A stretch of 64,000 nucleotides of DNA from Lachnospiraceae bacterium (GTDB lineage: Bacteria > Bacillota > Clostridia > Lachnospirales > Lachnospiraceae), in assembly GCA_017521605.1 (NCBI GenBank), contig JAFXCD010000045.1, positions 1 to 64,000 on the forward strand, in the 5' to 3' direction. The notes beneath the pieces are model-generated. The model saw nothing but the letters and a program-made list of their open reading frames with translations. It was not told the origin of the DNA and did not search any database. The position numbers were made by a program, and so were the translations under genes. Within the stretch, counting starts at the first letter, position 1. Each line of letters starts with the position of its first letter. Below are positions 16,480-25,268 of the stretch, one piece after another.

Positions 16480-17373
16480 ATGGACAAGAAAGACACAAAG
16501 GCCTGGCTCTACCTATTGCCGGCCATACTGTTTCTGGGTGTTTTCATGGTTTATCCTTTGGTGGATGTATTGATTTACTCCTTCGAGGAAGGCTATAACT
16601 CGGCATCCCAGACTTCTTTTGGTGTGGGTACTTATAATTATTCCTATGTATTACATGACCCATACTTTTTGCAGGCTATTAAAAATACCTTTATATTAGT
16701 AATCTTTACAGTGCCCATTTCCACAGGACTGGCACTGCTGATTTCCGTAGGCTTAAGCTCCATACAGAGACTACGGGATTTGTTCCAGACCATTTATTTT
16801 CTGCCCTACGTAACTAATACTCTGGCAGTAGGTTTGGTATTTATGATTTTGTTTAAGAAGACCCCGTATTCAGATGGTTTGGTGAATTTAATCGTTCAGT
16901 TTTTTGGTGGTAGCGCGGTGGACTTTATAGATGGACCCTATTGGGCTAAAATGTTTGTGCTATGCTTTTATACCGTGTGGGTGGTACTGCCCTTTAAGAT
17001 ACTCATACTGACCAGTGCCCTGGCTAGTGTAAATGAGCAGTATTATAATGCGGCTAAGGTGGATGGAACCAGTCGTTTCCGTATATTTACCAGAATAACC
17101 ATTCCAATGATTTCACCTACATTGTTTTACTTGATTATTACCGGGTTTATCGGGGCGTTTAAGGCTTATAGCGACGCGGTAGCTTTGTTTGGTACGGATT
17201 TAAATGCATCTGAAATGAATACCATTGTAGGGTATATTTACGATATGCTGTATGGTAACAGTGGCGGATATCCATCCTATGCATCAGCAGCGGCTATTAT
17301 ACTGTTTACCATAGTGCTGACCATTACCTGTATTAATCTGTTGGTAAGCAGGAAGCATGTTCATTATGTGTAG
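16480..17373 (+). CDS. Sugar ABC transporter permease (UgpA/MalF type)
   Basis: A 297-residue permease with six predicted membrane helices. The EAA loop that contacts the ATPase reads NAAKVDGTSRFRIFTRITIPMISP (EAA replaced by NAA, G conserved), typical of binding-protein-dependent sugar permeases. The start follows AGGAGAG, 15 bases after the ATPase. It forms the membrane channel together with the next gene. Confidence 0.88.
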   Translation: MDKKDTKAWLYLLPAILFLGVFMVYPLVDVLIYSFEEGYNSASQTSFGVGTYNYSYVLHDPYFLQAIKNTFILVIFTVPISTGLALLISVGLSSIQRLRDLFQTIYFLPYVTNTLAVGLVFMILFKKTPYSDGLVNLIVQFFGGSAVDFIDGPYWAKMFVLCFYTVWVVLPFKILILTSALASVNEQYYNAAKVDGTSRFRIFTRITIPMISPTLFYLIITGFIGAFKAYSDAVALFGTDLNASEMNTIVGYIYDMLYGNSGGYPSYASAAAIILFTIVLTITCINLLVSRKHVHYV

Positions 17374-17389
17374 AGATACGGAGGAAGCT

Positions 17390-18265
17390 ATGAGCGAAAA
17401 CAAGTATTTTGAAAAAATAGAGAAAGCAGCGAAAAATCGTCAGAGAGCTATTCATATGGTGCTCTATTCCCTGCTTACTGTATGGGGAATTGTGGTGCTG
17501 TTTCCTTTTTACTGGATGGTTTTGTCTTCCTTAAAGAGCTACAGTGCATATAACTCGGAGTATATACCAAAGTTTTTTACTTTGTCGCCTACATTGCAGA
17601 ATTATGTGGACGCCTTTACCACAGTGCCTTTGGCGGGTTATTTGGTGAATACGTTGATTTTTACCATAGTGACAACTGCTATTATGCTGGTGGTTACCAT
17701 ATTGGCGGCATTTGCCTTTGCAAGATTGGAGTTTCGGGGCAAAGATTTGTTGTTTACTCTGTTTCTGTCCCTGATGATGATACCCAATGAGTTGGTTATT
17801 ATTACCAACTTTGTGACAATTACCAATATGGAGATGAGAAATACCTTTATGGGTCTAATATTGCCTTCGGTAACCAGCGTGTTTTATATTTACTTATTAA
17901 AGGAGAATTTTGCACAGGTGCCGGACCAATTGTATTATGCAGCCAAGGTGGATGGCACATCGGATTTTAAGTATTTGTGGAAGGTAATGATACCAATTTG
18001 CAAACCCACATTGGTGACAATCACTATATTAAAGGTTATTGAGTGCTGGAATTCCTATGTATGGCCCAGACTCATTACTGATGACCAGGCTTATTTCCTG
18101 GTATCCAATGGTATTCAGGAAATTCGTGAGAATGGTTTTGGACGAGAGAACATTCCTGCCATGATGGCTGCTGTAGTAGTAATTTCCATACCCTTAATCG
18201 TACTGTTTTTAATCTTTCATAAGAAGATTATGGAGGGTGTGTCCAGAGGAGGTACCAAGGGATGA
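17390..18265 (+). CDS. Sugar ABC transporter permease (UgpE/MalG type)
   Basis: A 291-residue second permease with six predicted helices. The ATG at 17390 follows ACGGAGGAAG; an in-frame upstream ATG at 17357 would overlap the previous gene and has no RBS. The EAA-type loop reads YAAKVDGTSDFKYLWKVMIPICKP. The last four bases overlap the start of the binding protein gene, indicating translational coupling. Confidence 0.88.
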   Translation: MSENKYFEKIEKAAKNRQRAIHMVLYSLLTVWGIVVLFPFYWMVLSSLKSYSAYNSEYIPKFFTLSPTLQNYVDAFTTVPLAGYLVNTLIFTIVTTAIMLVVTILAAFAFARLEFRGKDLLFTLFLSLMMIPNELVIITNFVTITNMEMRNTFMGLILPSVTSVFYIYLLKENFAQVPDQLYYAAKVDGTSDFKYLWKVMIPICKPTLVTITILKVIECWNSYVWPRLITDDQAYFLVSNGIQEIRENGFGRENIPAMMAAVVVISIPLIVLFLIFHKKIMEGVSRGGTKG

Positions 18266-19857
18266 TAAAGAGATGGAAAAAGAGTTTGGCACTTATCTAT
18301 GCCTCGCTGGCGACTATACTTTGCACGGCCTGTCACGGCTCTGTAGAAAAGAGTGCCTTTGTGATTCCGGAGGAATTTGATACTTCCAGAGAGTATGAGA
18401 TTACCTTTTGGGCCAAAAATGATACGAATAAGACTCAGACGGATATTTATCAGAAGGCTATAGAGGATTTTCAAAAGATTTATCCCAATGTAACAGTGAA
18501 TTTACGTCTTTATACGGATTATGGCAGGATTTACAATGATGTGATTACCAATATAGCTACCAATACCACGCCCAATGTGTGTATTACTTATCCGGACCAT
18601 ATAGCCACCTATTTAAGTGGACAGAACTGTGTGGTGGATTTGGATGAATTGCTGGTAGATAAAAAGTATGGATTGGGTGGTAGTGAAGTGCTTTTTGATG
18701 CACCTACCAAAGCGGAAATTATTCCGGAGTTTCTAAATGAGTGTTTTTTGGAGGGGCATTTTTATGCTTTGCCTTATATGCGTTCTACAGAGGCCTGCTA
18801 TATCAACAAAACCTATGTGGAGAAGCTTGGTTATACCATACCGGAGAAGCTGACATGGGACTTTGTATGGGAGGTGGCAGATGCTGCCACGACCAAGGAT
18901 GCAGAGGGTAATTTTCTGGTGAATGGTCAGAAGGTCATGATTCCCTTTATTTATAAGTCTACAGATAATATGATGATTCAGATGCTGCAACAAAAAGAAG
19001 CCGGTTACTCCAATGATAAGGGAGAGATATTGATTTTTAATGATACCACAAAGAATTTGTTGTTTGAGATAGCGGAACACGTAAAATTAGGTTCATTTTC
19101 AACCTTTAAGATATCCAGTTATCCGGCTAATTTCCTAAATGCGGGACAGTGTATTTTTGCCATAGATTCCACAGCAGGTGCTACCTGGATGGGTAGTCAT
19201 GCACCGCTTTCTGATATCAGTGAGGATAAATTTGTGGAATTCGAAACAGTAGTTATGCCTATTCCCCAGTTTGATACAGAGCATCCCCAGATGATTTCCC
19301 AGGGTCCGTCTGTATGTGTGTTTAATAAAGCGGATCCTCAGGAGGTTTTAGCATCATGGCTCTTTACCCAATATTTGCTGACCAATGAGGTACAGAATGC
19401 CTATGCCGGTACGGAAGGATATGTACCGGTAACAAGCAAGGCACAGGAAAGTGCGGAATATCTTGATTATATGTCCAGAGGCGGAGAGGATAATAATAAG
19501 TATTATGATATTAAAATTCAAGCATCACAGCTTCTTTTGGATAATATAGATAATACCTTTGTGACGCCGGTATTTAATGGTTCGGCATCATTGCGTGATG
19601 CTTCCGGTCAGATGATAGAGAATGTAACCAAGTCTATCAGAAGAAAGCAGACTGTGGATGAAGAGTATATGGAGAAGCTGTATACAGATATGACTTCCCT
19701 ATATCGATTGGATCAGATTGCTGTGAATGGGGACGGTAAGAAGATGCTGGGCAAGCTACCTGTGGAATCAGTGGTGCTACTTATAAGCTTGGCGCTTGTA
19801 TGGATATTGATGGGACTTTATGTGTTGAAAGAAGTAATAAAGAAGAAAAAATCTTGA
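18262..19857 (+). CDS. ABC substrate-binding lipoprotein with C-terminal membrane helix
   Basis: A 531-residue extracellular solute-binding protein (family 1 type). The N-terminal signal ends in the lipobox LCTAC, placing the lipid anchor near residue 24. ITFWAKNDTN opens the binding domain in the usual way. Unusually, the C-terminus carries a hydrophobic helix (SVVLLISLALVWILMGLYVL, about 503-522) followed by a Lys-rich tail, so the protein may be anchored at both ends. The start overlaps the upstream permease stop (ATGA). It should deliver substrate to the permeases; the ligand is unknown. Confidence 0.87.
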   Translation: MIKRWKKSLALIYASLATILCTACHGSVEKSAFVIPEEFDTSREYEITFWAKNDTNKTQTDIYQKAIEDFQKIYPNVTVNLRLYTDYGRIYNDVITNIATNTTPNVCITYPDHIATYLSGQNCVVDLDELLVDKKYGLGGSEVLFDAPTKAEIIPEFLNECFLEGHFYALPYMRSTEACYINKTYVEKLGYTIPEKLTWDFVWEVADAATTKDAEGNFLVNGQKVMIPFIYKSTDNMMIQMLQQKEAGYSNDKGEILIFNDTTKNLLFEIAEHVKLGSFSTFKISSYPANFLNAGQCIFAIDSTAGATWMGSHAPLSDISEDKFVEFETVVMPIPQFDTEHPQMISQGPSVCVFNKADPQEVLASWLFTQYLLTNEVQNAYAGTEGYVPVTSKAQESAEYLDYMSRGGEDNNKYYDIKIQASQLLLDNIDNTFVTPVFNGSASLRDASGQMIENVTKSIRRKQTVDEEYMEKLYTDMTSLYRLDQIAVNGDGKKMLGKLPVESVVLLISLALVWILMGLYVLKEVIKKKKS

Positions 19858-19881
19858 TTTATTTGACAAAATATGTATAAT
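19854..19881 (+). promoter_or_regulatory. Promoter before duplicated-domain lipoprotein
   Basis: TTGATT (19854-19859), 16 bases and TATAAT (19876-19881) suggest separate transcription of the downstream lipoprotein. A TTGACA at 19863 is too close to TATAAT to be its -35. Confidence 0.5.
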
Positions 19882-19930
19882 GGTAACTGTTTGGAGTGAA
19901 ATAATAGACACCAAAAAAGGAGAGGAAGAG

Positions 19931-21463
19931 ATGAAAAAATTTAGAGTGTTGTTATTAACCATGGTATTTGCATTGGCTATGGCCGGTTGTGCAAAGACTA
20001 CCACAGACGCTCCCCAAGAGTCTAAGGTGGAGGAGTCTAAGGCAGAGGCTACAGCAGAACCCACAGCAGAACCAACCGCAGAACCTACAGTTGAGGCTAC
20101 TGAAGAGCCTGCTGTTACTGAAGCACCTGTAGTGGATGAGGATGCGAAGGGCGAAGGCGTAATGACTTATGCAGAGTATGTAGCAGCGGAACTGGAAAGC
20201 GAAGTAGTCATTGAAGCATATGTACAGGCTAAGCAGTCTTGGTGGGAAGATAAGGCTACTGTATATGTACAGGACAAGGATGGTGCATACTTCTTATATG
20301 AAATGGCTTGTTCCGCAGAGGATTATGAGAAGCTGACCGTTGGTACCAAGATTAAAGTGACCGGTTATAAGGCTGAGTGGTCTGGCGAAGTAGAGATTAT
20401 CGATGCTACTTTTGAAATACTGGAAGGTAATTATGTGGCAGAAGCTTTTGATGTTACTGAATTATTAGGTACTGACGATTTGATTAAGCATCAGAATGAA
20501 TTTGTAGCATTCAAGGGTATGACTGTAGAAGCTTCTAATGAGGAAGGTGCGGCATTCCTTTATAAGTGGGATGGTTCCGGTCAGGACGGCGACGATTTAT
20601 ATTTCAATGTATCTTTAGATGGTAATACCTATACCTTTACCGTGGAGTCTTATCTGTGTGACAATACCACCGATGTATATGCAGCAGTTAAGAACCTGCA
20701 GGTTGGTGATGTGATTGATATGGAAGGTTTCCTGTACTGGTATGAAGGTGTAAATCCTCATATCACTGCTGTAACTGTAGCTGAGGCAAGCGAACCAGCT
20801 GAGGAACCTGAAGAAGCAGTTAAGAGCGAAGGCGTAATGACTTATGCTGAGTATGTAGCAGCTGATTTGGAAACAGAAGTGGTAATCGAAGCATATGTAC
20901 AGGCAAAGCAGTCCTGGTGGGAAGATAAGGCTACTGTATATGCACAGGATGAAGATGGTGCATACTTCCTGTATGAAATGGCTTGTAGCGAAGAAGACTA
21001 CGATAAGCTGACTCAGGGTACCAAGATTAAGGTAACCGGTTATAAGGCTGAGTGGTCTGGTGAAGTAGAGATTATTGATGCTACCTTCGAAATTATAGAA
21101 GGTAATTATGTGGCAGAAGCTTTGGATGTAACAGAATTACTTGGTACGGATGAATTAATCAAGCATCAGAATGAATTTGTAGCATTCAAGGGTATGACAG
21201 TAGAAGTATTAAATGACTCCGGAGATGCGTTCCTTTACAAGTGGGATGGTTCCGGTCAGGATGGTGATGACCTGTATTTCAACGTAAATTACAATGGTAA
21301 CACCTATACCTTTACCGTAGAGTCTTATCTGTGTGACAATACAACTGATGTATATGCAGCAGTTAAGAACCTGCAGGTTGGTGATGTGATTGATATGGAA
21401 GGCTTCCTGTACTGGTATGAGGGAGTAAATCCTCACATTACTTCTGTGAAGGTTGTAGAATAA
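19931..21463 (+). CDS. Lipoprotein with two near-identical OB-fold-like repeats
   Basis: A 510-residue lipoprotein. The ATG at 19931 follows AAAAGGAGAGGAAG; an upstream in-frame start at 19880 lacks an RBS. The lipobox is AMAGC. An acidic TAEP-type linker (residues 32-72) leads to two tandem units of about 206 residues, each starting near GVMTYAEYV and ending near VNPHIT, with a period of about 225 residues. The strand-rich pattern (KATVYVQD, GTKIKVTGYKAEW) resembles OB-fold domains, but I cannot name a family. It lies behind the ABC importer yet probably has its own promoter. A cell-surface role is likely; the ligand is unknown. Confidence 0.75.
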   Translation: MKKFRVLLLTMVFALAMAGCAKTTTDAPQESKVEESKAEATAEPTAEPTAEPTVEATEEPAVTEAPVVDEDAKGEGVMTYAEYVAAELESEVVIEAYVQAKQSWWEDKATVYVQDKDGAYFLYEMACSAEDYEKLTVGTKIKVTGYKAEWSGEVEIIDATFEILEGNYVAEAFDVTELLGTDDLIKHQNEFVAFKGMTVEASNEEGAAFLYKWDGSGQDGDDLYFNVSLDGNTYTFTVESYLCDNTTDVYAAVKNLQVGDVIDMEGFLYWYEGVNPHITAVTVAEASEPAEEPEEAVKSEGVMTYAEYVAADLETEVVIEAYVQAKQSWWEDKATVYAQDEDGAYFLYEMACSEEDYDKLTQGTKIKVTGYKAEWSGEVEIIDATFEIIEGNYVAEALDVTELLGTDELIKHQNEFVAFKGMTVEVLNDSGDAFLYKWDGSGQDGDDLYFNVNYNGNTYTFTVESYLCDNTTDVYAAVKNLQVGDVIDMEGFLYWYEGVNPHITSVKVVE

Positions 21464-21478
21464 AATAATAAAGTTTAC

Positions 21479-21508
21479 AAAAGGACCCCAAGGAAGGGGT
21501 CCTTTTTA
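21479..21508 (+). terminator. Rho-independent terminator
   Basis: AAAAGGACCCC (21479-21489) pairs with GGGGTCCTTTTT (21496-21507). The A and T tracts on both sides let it serve the convergent PII-like gene as well. Confidence 0.9.
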
Positions 21509-21523
21509 TTGAATCAATATCGT

Positions 21524-22201
21524 TTAGTCTTCAATCAATCGTAAACCTGCAGTATCAGTAACCGGCAGGGAGAAGGCGATGGCTTTGGCTTTGGTGTCTA
21601 AACCGGCATGCTCCATAATAGCCTTCATGATAGGGTTTTTCTGTTCAGTTTTAGTTACAATATAGATAATTTCTTTTTCTGTCGCCAGGGTAACGCCTAA
21701 GAATTTCTCGGCAGCTTCTGTACCGGTTCCCTTAGCGTGGATAACTGTGCCACCGTATGCGCCCGCGCTTCTGGCAGCATTCATAATCATTTCGGTATAT
21801 CCCTGTTGAGCAATTACAACGATTAAATCATGAGATGTTTCTTTCAAGGTGGATTCCTCCTCTTTTTGAAATTCCTGATGTTCTAACAGATAATTTAATG
21901 TTTTACGACCTCCGATACTGCTTAGGGGAATGATAAAAGCAATTCCTCCACCGGGAGCGTCGATTTTTAATTTCTTTTCCAGTTGTTTTTTGATGGTAAT
22001 CCAGGAGGAGTCCTCCAATACAGAGAAAATAACGGCTTTCTCAGTGGATTCCAGTCCTAAATAATCTAAAATATCGTTGGCTGCGGTTCCGTATCCGAGA
22101 GACAGGAACATGACATGCAGCTCATTTTCTTCAAATAAGTCGGAATATTTGTTTACATCCCGCCGGTCAACAATGGCGGTCATTAAGAAAATATTACCCA
22201 T
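21524..22201 (-). CDS. Tandem PII-like regulatory protein
   Basis: A 225-residue minus-strand gene encoding two PII-like halves: residues 1-100 (start MTAIVDRRDVNKYSDLFEEN) and 115-225 (start LIVVIAQQGYTEMIMNAARSAGA, with the GTVIHAKGTG segment typical of PII nucleotide-binding folds). PII proteins are trimeric sensors of nucleotides and metabolites, often controlling a membrane transporter. The TTGGAG ribosome site is clear. It is transcribed after the DUF1538 membrane gene, 83 bases away, and that pairing suggests it gates this membrane protein. The effector is unknown. Confidence 0.8.
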   Translation of the reverse strand: MGNIFLMTAIVDRRDVNKYSDLFEENELHVMFLSLGYGTAANDILDYLGLESTEKAVIFSVLEDSSWITIKKQLEKKLKIDAPGGGIAFIIPLSSIGGRKTLNYLLEHQEFQKEEESTLKETSHDLIVVIAQQGYTEMIMNAARSAGAYGGTVIHAKGTGTEAAEKFLGVTLATEKEIIYIVTKTEQKNPIMKAIMEHAGLDTKAKAIAFSLPVTDTAGLRLIED

Positions 22202-22284
22202 AAAAACTCCAATCTGCCGTAAGGTACGGCGGTATAATGGTGAGGTTTAAGCCCATTGGGGTGTACTACATAATAAAATGAACG

Positions 22285-23832
22285 CTAAAGTTCGATGATT
22301 TCCATGTCGCCAAAGAGTGTATTTTCTGTTGAAGCAGGTTCTGAAGGGTGAGCAACCACCATGTTGTGGATATGCTGCTCTTTTATGACTGTAATCAGAC
22401 CCATTATCTGAATGGTGATAAGAGGTGTCATGGCTACCATGGCTACGATGCCGAATGCATCGGTAATAATGTTCCCGCCAAGAGCACTACAGGCACCCAT
22501 TGCAAAGGGGAGCAGGAAAGTAGCGGTCATGGGACCGGAAGCAACGCCACCGGAGTCGAAAGCAATGGCGGTGAAAAGCTTGGGTACAAAAAAAGTGATA
22601 ATCAACGCAATGAGATAACCGGGCACCAGAAACCATAAGATGGAAATGCCTGTAAGTACACGTATCATGGCCAAACCTACAGAGGTGGCAACACCGATGG
22701 ACAAGCTTAAGCGCATGGCTCCGGAAGAGATGGCTCCTGAGGTCATTTCTTCAACCTGCTTGGTCAGGACAAATACGGCAGGCTCCGCAAGTACGATAAA
22801 GTAACCGATAACCATGCCGATGGGGACGATTATCCATGCATAGGACAGTCCGGCAATGGTCTGTCCCAAGAAGTTACCTGCCGGCATGAAACCAACATTT
22901 ACACCGGTCATAAAAAGTACCAGCCCAATATAGGTATAAAGTAAGCCTACACCTATTTTGATTAAGGATTTCTTGTTGATATCTCTGGCAATCAGCTGGA
23001 ATAATCCAAAAAAGAATACAATGGGTAAAATGGATACGGCCATTTCTTCTATGTAGGTAGGTAACTCTACAGAGAACAGTCTCCATAAATCTACGGTGTT
23101 ATCAATGATAGGAATGGTTTCAACAGCCTGCTCGGCGGATTCGGGTTTGAAAATCATGCCCAGGATCATAACTGCCAGAATGGGTCCTACAGAACACATG
23201 GATACCAGACCAAAGCTGTCTTCTTCTGCATGGCGGTCATTACGGATGGCGGAAATACCCACACCGAATGCCATGATAAAAGGTACTGTCATAGGTCCGG
23301 TAGTTACACCGCCGGAATCAAAGGCTACAGCCAGGAAATCTCCGGGTACAAATAATGTTAATAGGAAAATAATAGCATAAAAGCCTACCAGTAAGTAGGA
23401 AAGAGGAATGCTTAAAAGCATACGCAAAATGGCAAATACCAGAAACAAACCTACTCCCAGGGCCACAGCCAGAATAAGTGTCAGATTAGGTATGGAAGGA
23501 ACCTGCTCGGCAAGTACCTGTAGATCCGGCTCAGATATGGTGATGACAAATCCCATTATAGAGCTTACAAGTACTACGATAAGAACGCTTTTGGTACGGG
23601 TCATAATAGTACCGGTTCTTTCACCGATAGGTGTCATGGACAGTTCAACACCTACATTGAATAGGAGCATACCGGCTACCAGTAGTACAGCACCTACCAG
23701 GAAGGTCATCAGGATACTGGGCGGTATGGGGGCAATGGTAAAGCATAAAATCAATACAATGGCAAGAATGGGAAATACTGCCTTCAGGGTTTCTGTTAGT
23801 TTTTCTTTGAATTTTGAGTGTAGAAATTGCAA
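22285..23832 (-). CDS. DUF1538 membrane protein (internally duplicated)
   Basis: A minus-strand gene starting at a TTG (23832) with AAGGGG upstream, giving a 515-residue protein with about 12-14 membrane helices. Two homologous halves are visible: GGVTTGPMTVPFIMAFGVG in the first and GGVASGPMTATFLLPFAMG in the second. This is the DUF1538 family, predicted to be transporters or channels of unknown substrate, often paired with PII-like proteins as here. The promoter at 23886-23914 is divergent from the bile salt hydrolase gene. Confidence 0.8.
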   Translation of the reverse strand: MQFLHSKFKEKLTETLKAVFPILAIVLILCFTIAPIPPSILMTFLVGAVLLVAGMLLFNVGVELSMTPIGERTGTIMTRTKSVLIVVLVSSIMGFVITISEPDLQVLAEQVPSIPNLTLILAVALGVGLFLVFAILRMLLSIPLSYLLVGFYAIIFLLTLFVPGDFLAVAFDSGGVTTGPMTVPFIMAFGVGISAIRNDRHAEEDSFGLVSMCSVGPILAVMILGMIFKPESAEQAVETIPIIDNTVDLWRLFSVELPTYIEEMAVSILPIVFFFGLFQLIARDINKKSLIKIGVGLLYTYIGLVLFMTGVNVGFMPAGNFLGQTIAGLSYAWIIVPIGMVIGYFIVLAEPAVFVLTKQVEEMTSGAISSGAMRLSLSIGVATSVGLAMIRVLTGISILWFLVPGYLIALIITFFVPKLFTAIAFDSGGVASGPMTATFLLPFAMGACSALGGNIITDAFGIVAMVAMTPLITIQIMGLITVIKEQHIHNMVVAHPSEPASTENTLFGDMEIIEL

Positions 23833-23885
23833 TGTCGTTAAACCCCTTTCTTCTTATTTAATAATGCATTTTATTACGTTACAAC

Positions 23886-23914
23886 AGTATATCATAAAAA
23901 TGTAGTACTGTGAA
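23886..23914 (-). promoter_or_regulatory. Promoter of DUF1538/PII operon
   Basis: Read on the minus strand: TTCACA (23914-23909), a 17-base spacer, and TATACT (23891-23886) with an extended TGA before it. It is back to back with the bile salt hydrolase promoter. Confidence 0.6.
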
Positions 23915-23931
23915 TGAAAGTTTTGTGAAAT

Positions 23932-23961
23932 TTGTATTTTCTTTACCGGTAGTGTTATACT
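23932..23961 (+). promoter_or_regulatory. Promoter of bile salt hydrolase gene
   Basis: TTGTAT (23932-23937), 18 bases and TATACT (23956-23961) with an extended TGT before the -10. The start codon is 27 bases after the -10. Confidence 0.55.
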
Positions 23962-23987
23962 AAACATAATATTTGACGGAGGTTAGT

Positions 23988-24962
23988 ATGTGCACGGCAA
24001 TTTCCTATAAAACGAAAGAACATTACTTTGGAAGGAATCTGGATTTGGAATATTCTTATGATGAGACTGTGGCGATTACACCCAGAAATTATCCGTTTAT
24101 ATTTCGAAGAGCGGGAGAATTACAGACACATTATGCCATGATTGGTATGGCTTATGTAAAGGATGGGTATCCATTATATTATGAAGCAACTAATGAAAAA
24201 GGACTTAGTATGGCAGGTCTGCTTTTTGCAGGGAATGCATATTATAATAAGGCAGAAGAGGCAGGAAAGGATCATATTAGCCCTTTTGAGTTAATTCCAT
24301 GGATATTAGGCCAATGCAGGAATGTTGCGGAAGCAAAAAAGAAGTTGCATAGGGTGCAGCTAGTAGAAATAGATTATAGTAAGGAGTTAAAACTCACGCC
24401 CTTGCATTGGATGATAGCGGATAAAGACCGGTGTATTGTGGTTGAAGCTGCAAAAGACGGGGTGCAGATTTATGACAATCCGGTGAAGGTACTGACTAAT
24501 AATCCACCATTTCCTTTTCAGATGATGAATCTGAATCAATATAGAGGTTTAAGCAGAAGGGATGTGGATAGTAAATTTGCAGAAGGGATAGAGCTTGAAC
24601 AATACAGCAGGGGGATGGGAGCGCTGGGATTGCCCGGGGATTTGTCCTCTGCTTCGCGATTTGTGAGGGCTGCTTTTCATAGACTTAATGCTGTGTCCGG
24701 TGAAACGGAAAGTGAAAGTGTAAATCAATTCTTCCATTTGCTGGGAAGTGTGGAAATGCAAAGAGGAAGCGTAGAGCTTACAGACGGAGCAATGGATTTG
24801 ACAATTTATAGTTCCTGCTGTAATACTGATAGAGGGATTTATTATTATACTACCTACGAAAACCGGCAGATAATCGGAGTGGATATGTATAGGGAGAACT
24901 TAGATGAAAATATAGTGATTTCCTATCCTTTGTTAAAGGGAAATCTATATATTCAAAATTGA
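23988..24962 (+). CDS. bsh: Bile salt hydrolase (choloylglycine hydrolase)
   Basis: A 324-residue Ntn hydrolase of the choloylglycine hydrolase family. The ATG at 23988 is chosen because it places the catalytic Cys at position 2 (MCTAIS) and follows GGAGG. Other active-site residues visible are Arg16 and Asp19 (GRNLDLE), Asn69 (TNEKG), Asn172 (NNPPF) and Arg224 (SRFVRAAF). LGLPGDLSSASRF and YYYTTYENRQI closely follow the Clostridium perfringens enzyme as I remember it. It removes glycine or taurine from conjugated bile salts in the gut. Penicillin V acylase is the alternative in this family; the motifs favour bile salts. Confidence 0.9.
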   Translation: MCTAISYKTKEHYFGRNLDLEYSYDETVAITPRNYPFIFRRAGELQTHYAMIGMAYVKDGYPLYYEATNEKGLSMAGLLFAGNAYYNKAEEAGKDHISPFELIPWILGQCRNVAEAKKKLHRVQLVEIDYSKELKLTPLHWMIADKDRCIVVEAAKDGVQIYDNPVKVLTNNPPFPFQMMNLNQYRGLSRRDVDSKFAEGIELEQYSRGMGALGLPGDLSSASRFVRAAFHRLNAVSGETESESVNQFFHLLGSVEMQRGSVELTDGAMDLTIYSSCCNTDRGIYYYTTYENRQIIGVDMYRENLDENIVISYPLLKGNLYIQN

Positions 24963-24975
24963 GGAATTGTTAGAA

Positions 24976-25107
24976 ATGCACAAAAAATACAGTAAAAGAT
25001 TGGATGTGCTAAAACGATTAAGTGGGTATACGTCGATTGAAAACGATTTACTACAACAAAATACCAACATTTTTAACAAAATGATGAAAATTATTAAGAA
25101 AATGTAA
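24976..25107 (+). CDS. Likely 43-residue basic small protein
   Basis: A short frame begins with MHKKYSKRLDVLKRL and ends KMMKIIKKM, giving 43 residues and a TAA at 25105. It has a good ribosome site (GAGGAA, 24961-24966) nine bases before the ATG, overlapping the stop of bsh, so it would be the second gene of that transcript. It is strongly basic and could form an amphipathic helix. No family is recognised. Support is the RBS, the spacing and the reading frame; conservation is untested. Confidence 0.45.
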   Translation: MHKKYSKRLDVLKRLSGYTSIENDLLQQNTNIFNKMMKIIKKM

Positions 25108-25115
25108 AAAAAAGC

Positions 25116-25144
25116 TACACAAACGAACAAGATAGTGGTATAAT
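25116..25144 (+). promoter_or_regulatory. Extended -10 promoter upstream of pilB
   Basis: TGGTATAAT (25136-25144) is an extended -10. The -35 position (TACACA, 25116-25121, 17-base spacer) is weak. It would give a 120-base leader that includes the sigma-28 site at 25211-25237. Confidence 0.5.
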
Positions 25145-25210
25145 ATGACCAAAGATTAAGTGAGTTTAAATCTTTTGTAAATAAAATGTTAACAAATTTA
25201 AAAATAAGTA

Positions 25211-25237
25211 TTAAGTTCACTGAAAAAGTGCCGATAT
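25211..25237 (+). promoter_or_regulatory. Sigma-28 (SigD/FliA) promoter of type IV pilus operon
   Basis: TTAAGTTC (25211-25218), exactly 11 bases, then GCCGATAT (25230-25237). The flagellar sigma consensus is TAAAGTTT-N11-GCCGATAA, so matches are 6 of 8 and 7 of 8 with the correct spacing. Transcription would start near 25245, leaving a short leader to the pilB start. It predicts that pilus genes are switched on with late flagellar genes. Confidence 0.6.
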
Positions 25238-25268
25238 ATAAAGTATAAAGAATGAGGTTTTGTTGGAA

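Noticed and set aside
19863..19881. TTGACA and TATAAT close together
   Set aside because: Only seven bases separate them; the TTGATT at 19854 with a 16-base spacer is a better -35.
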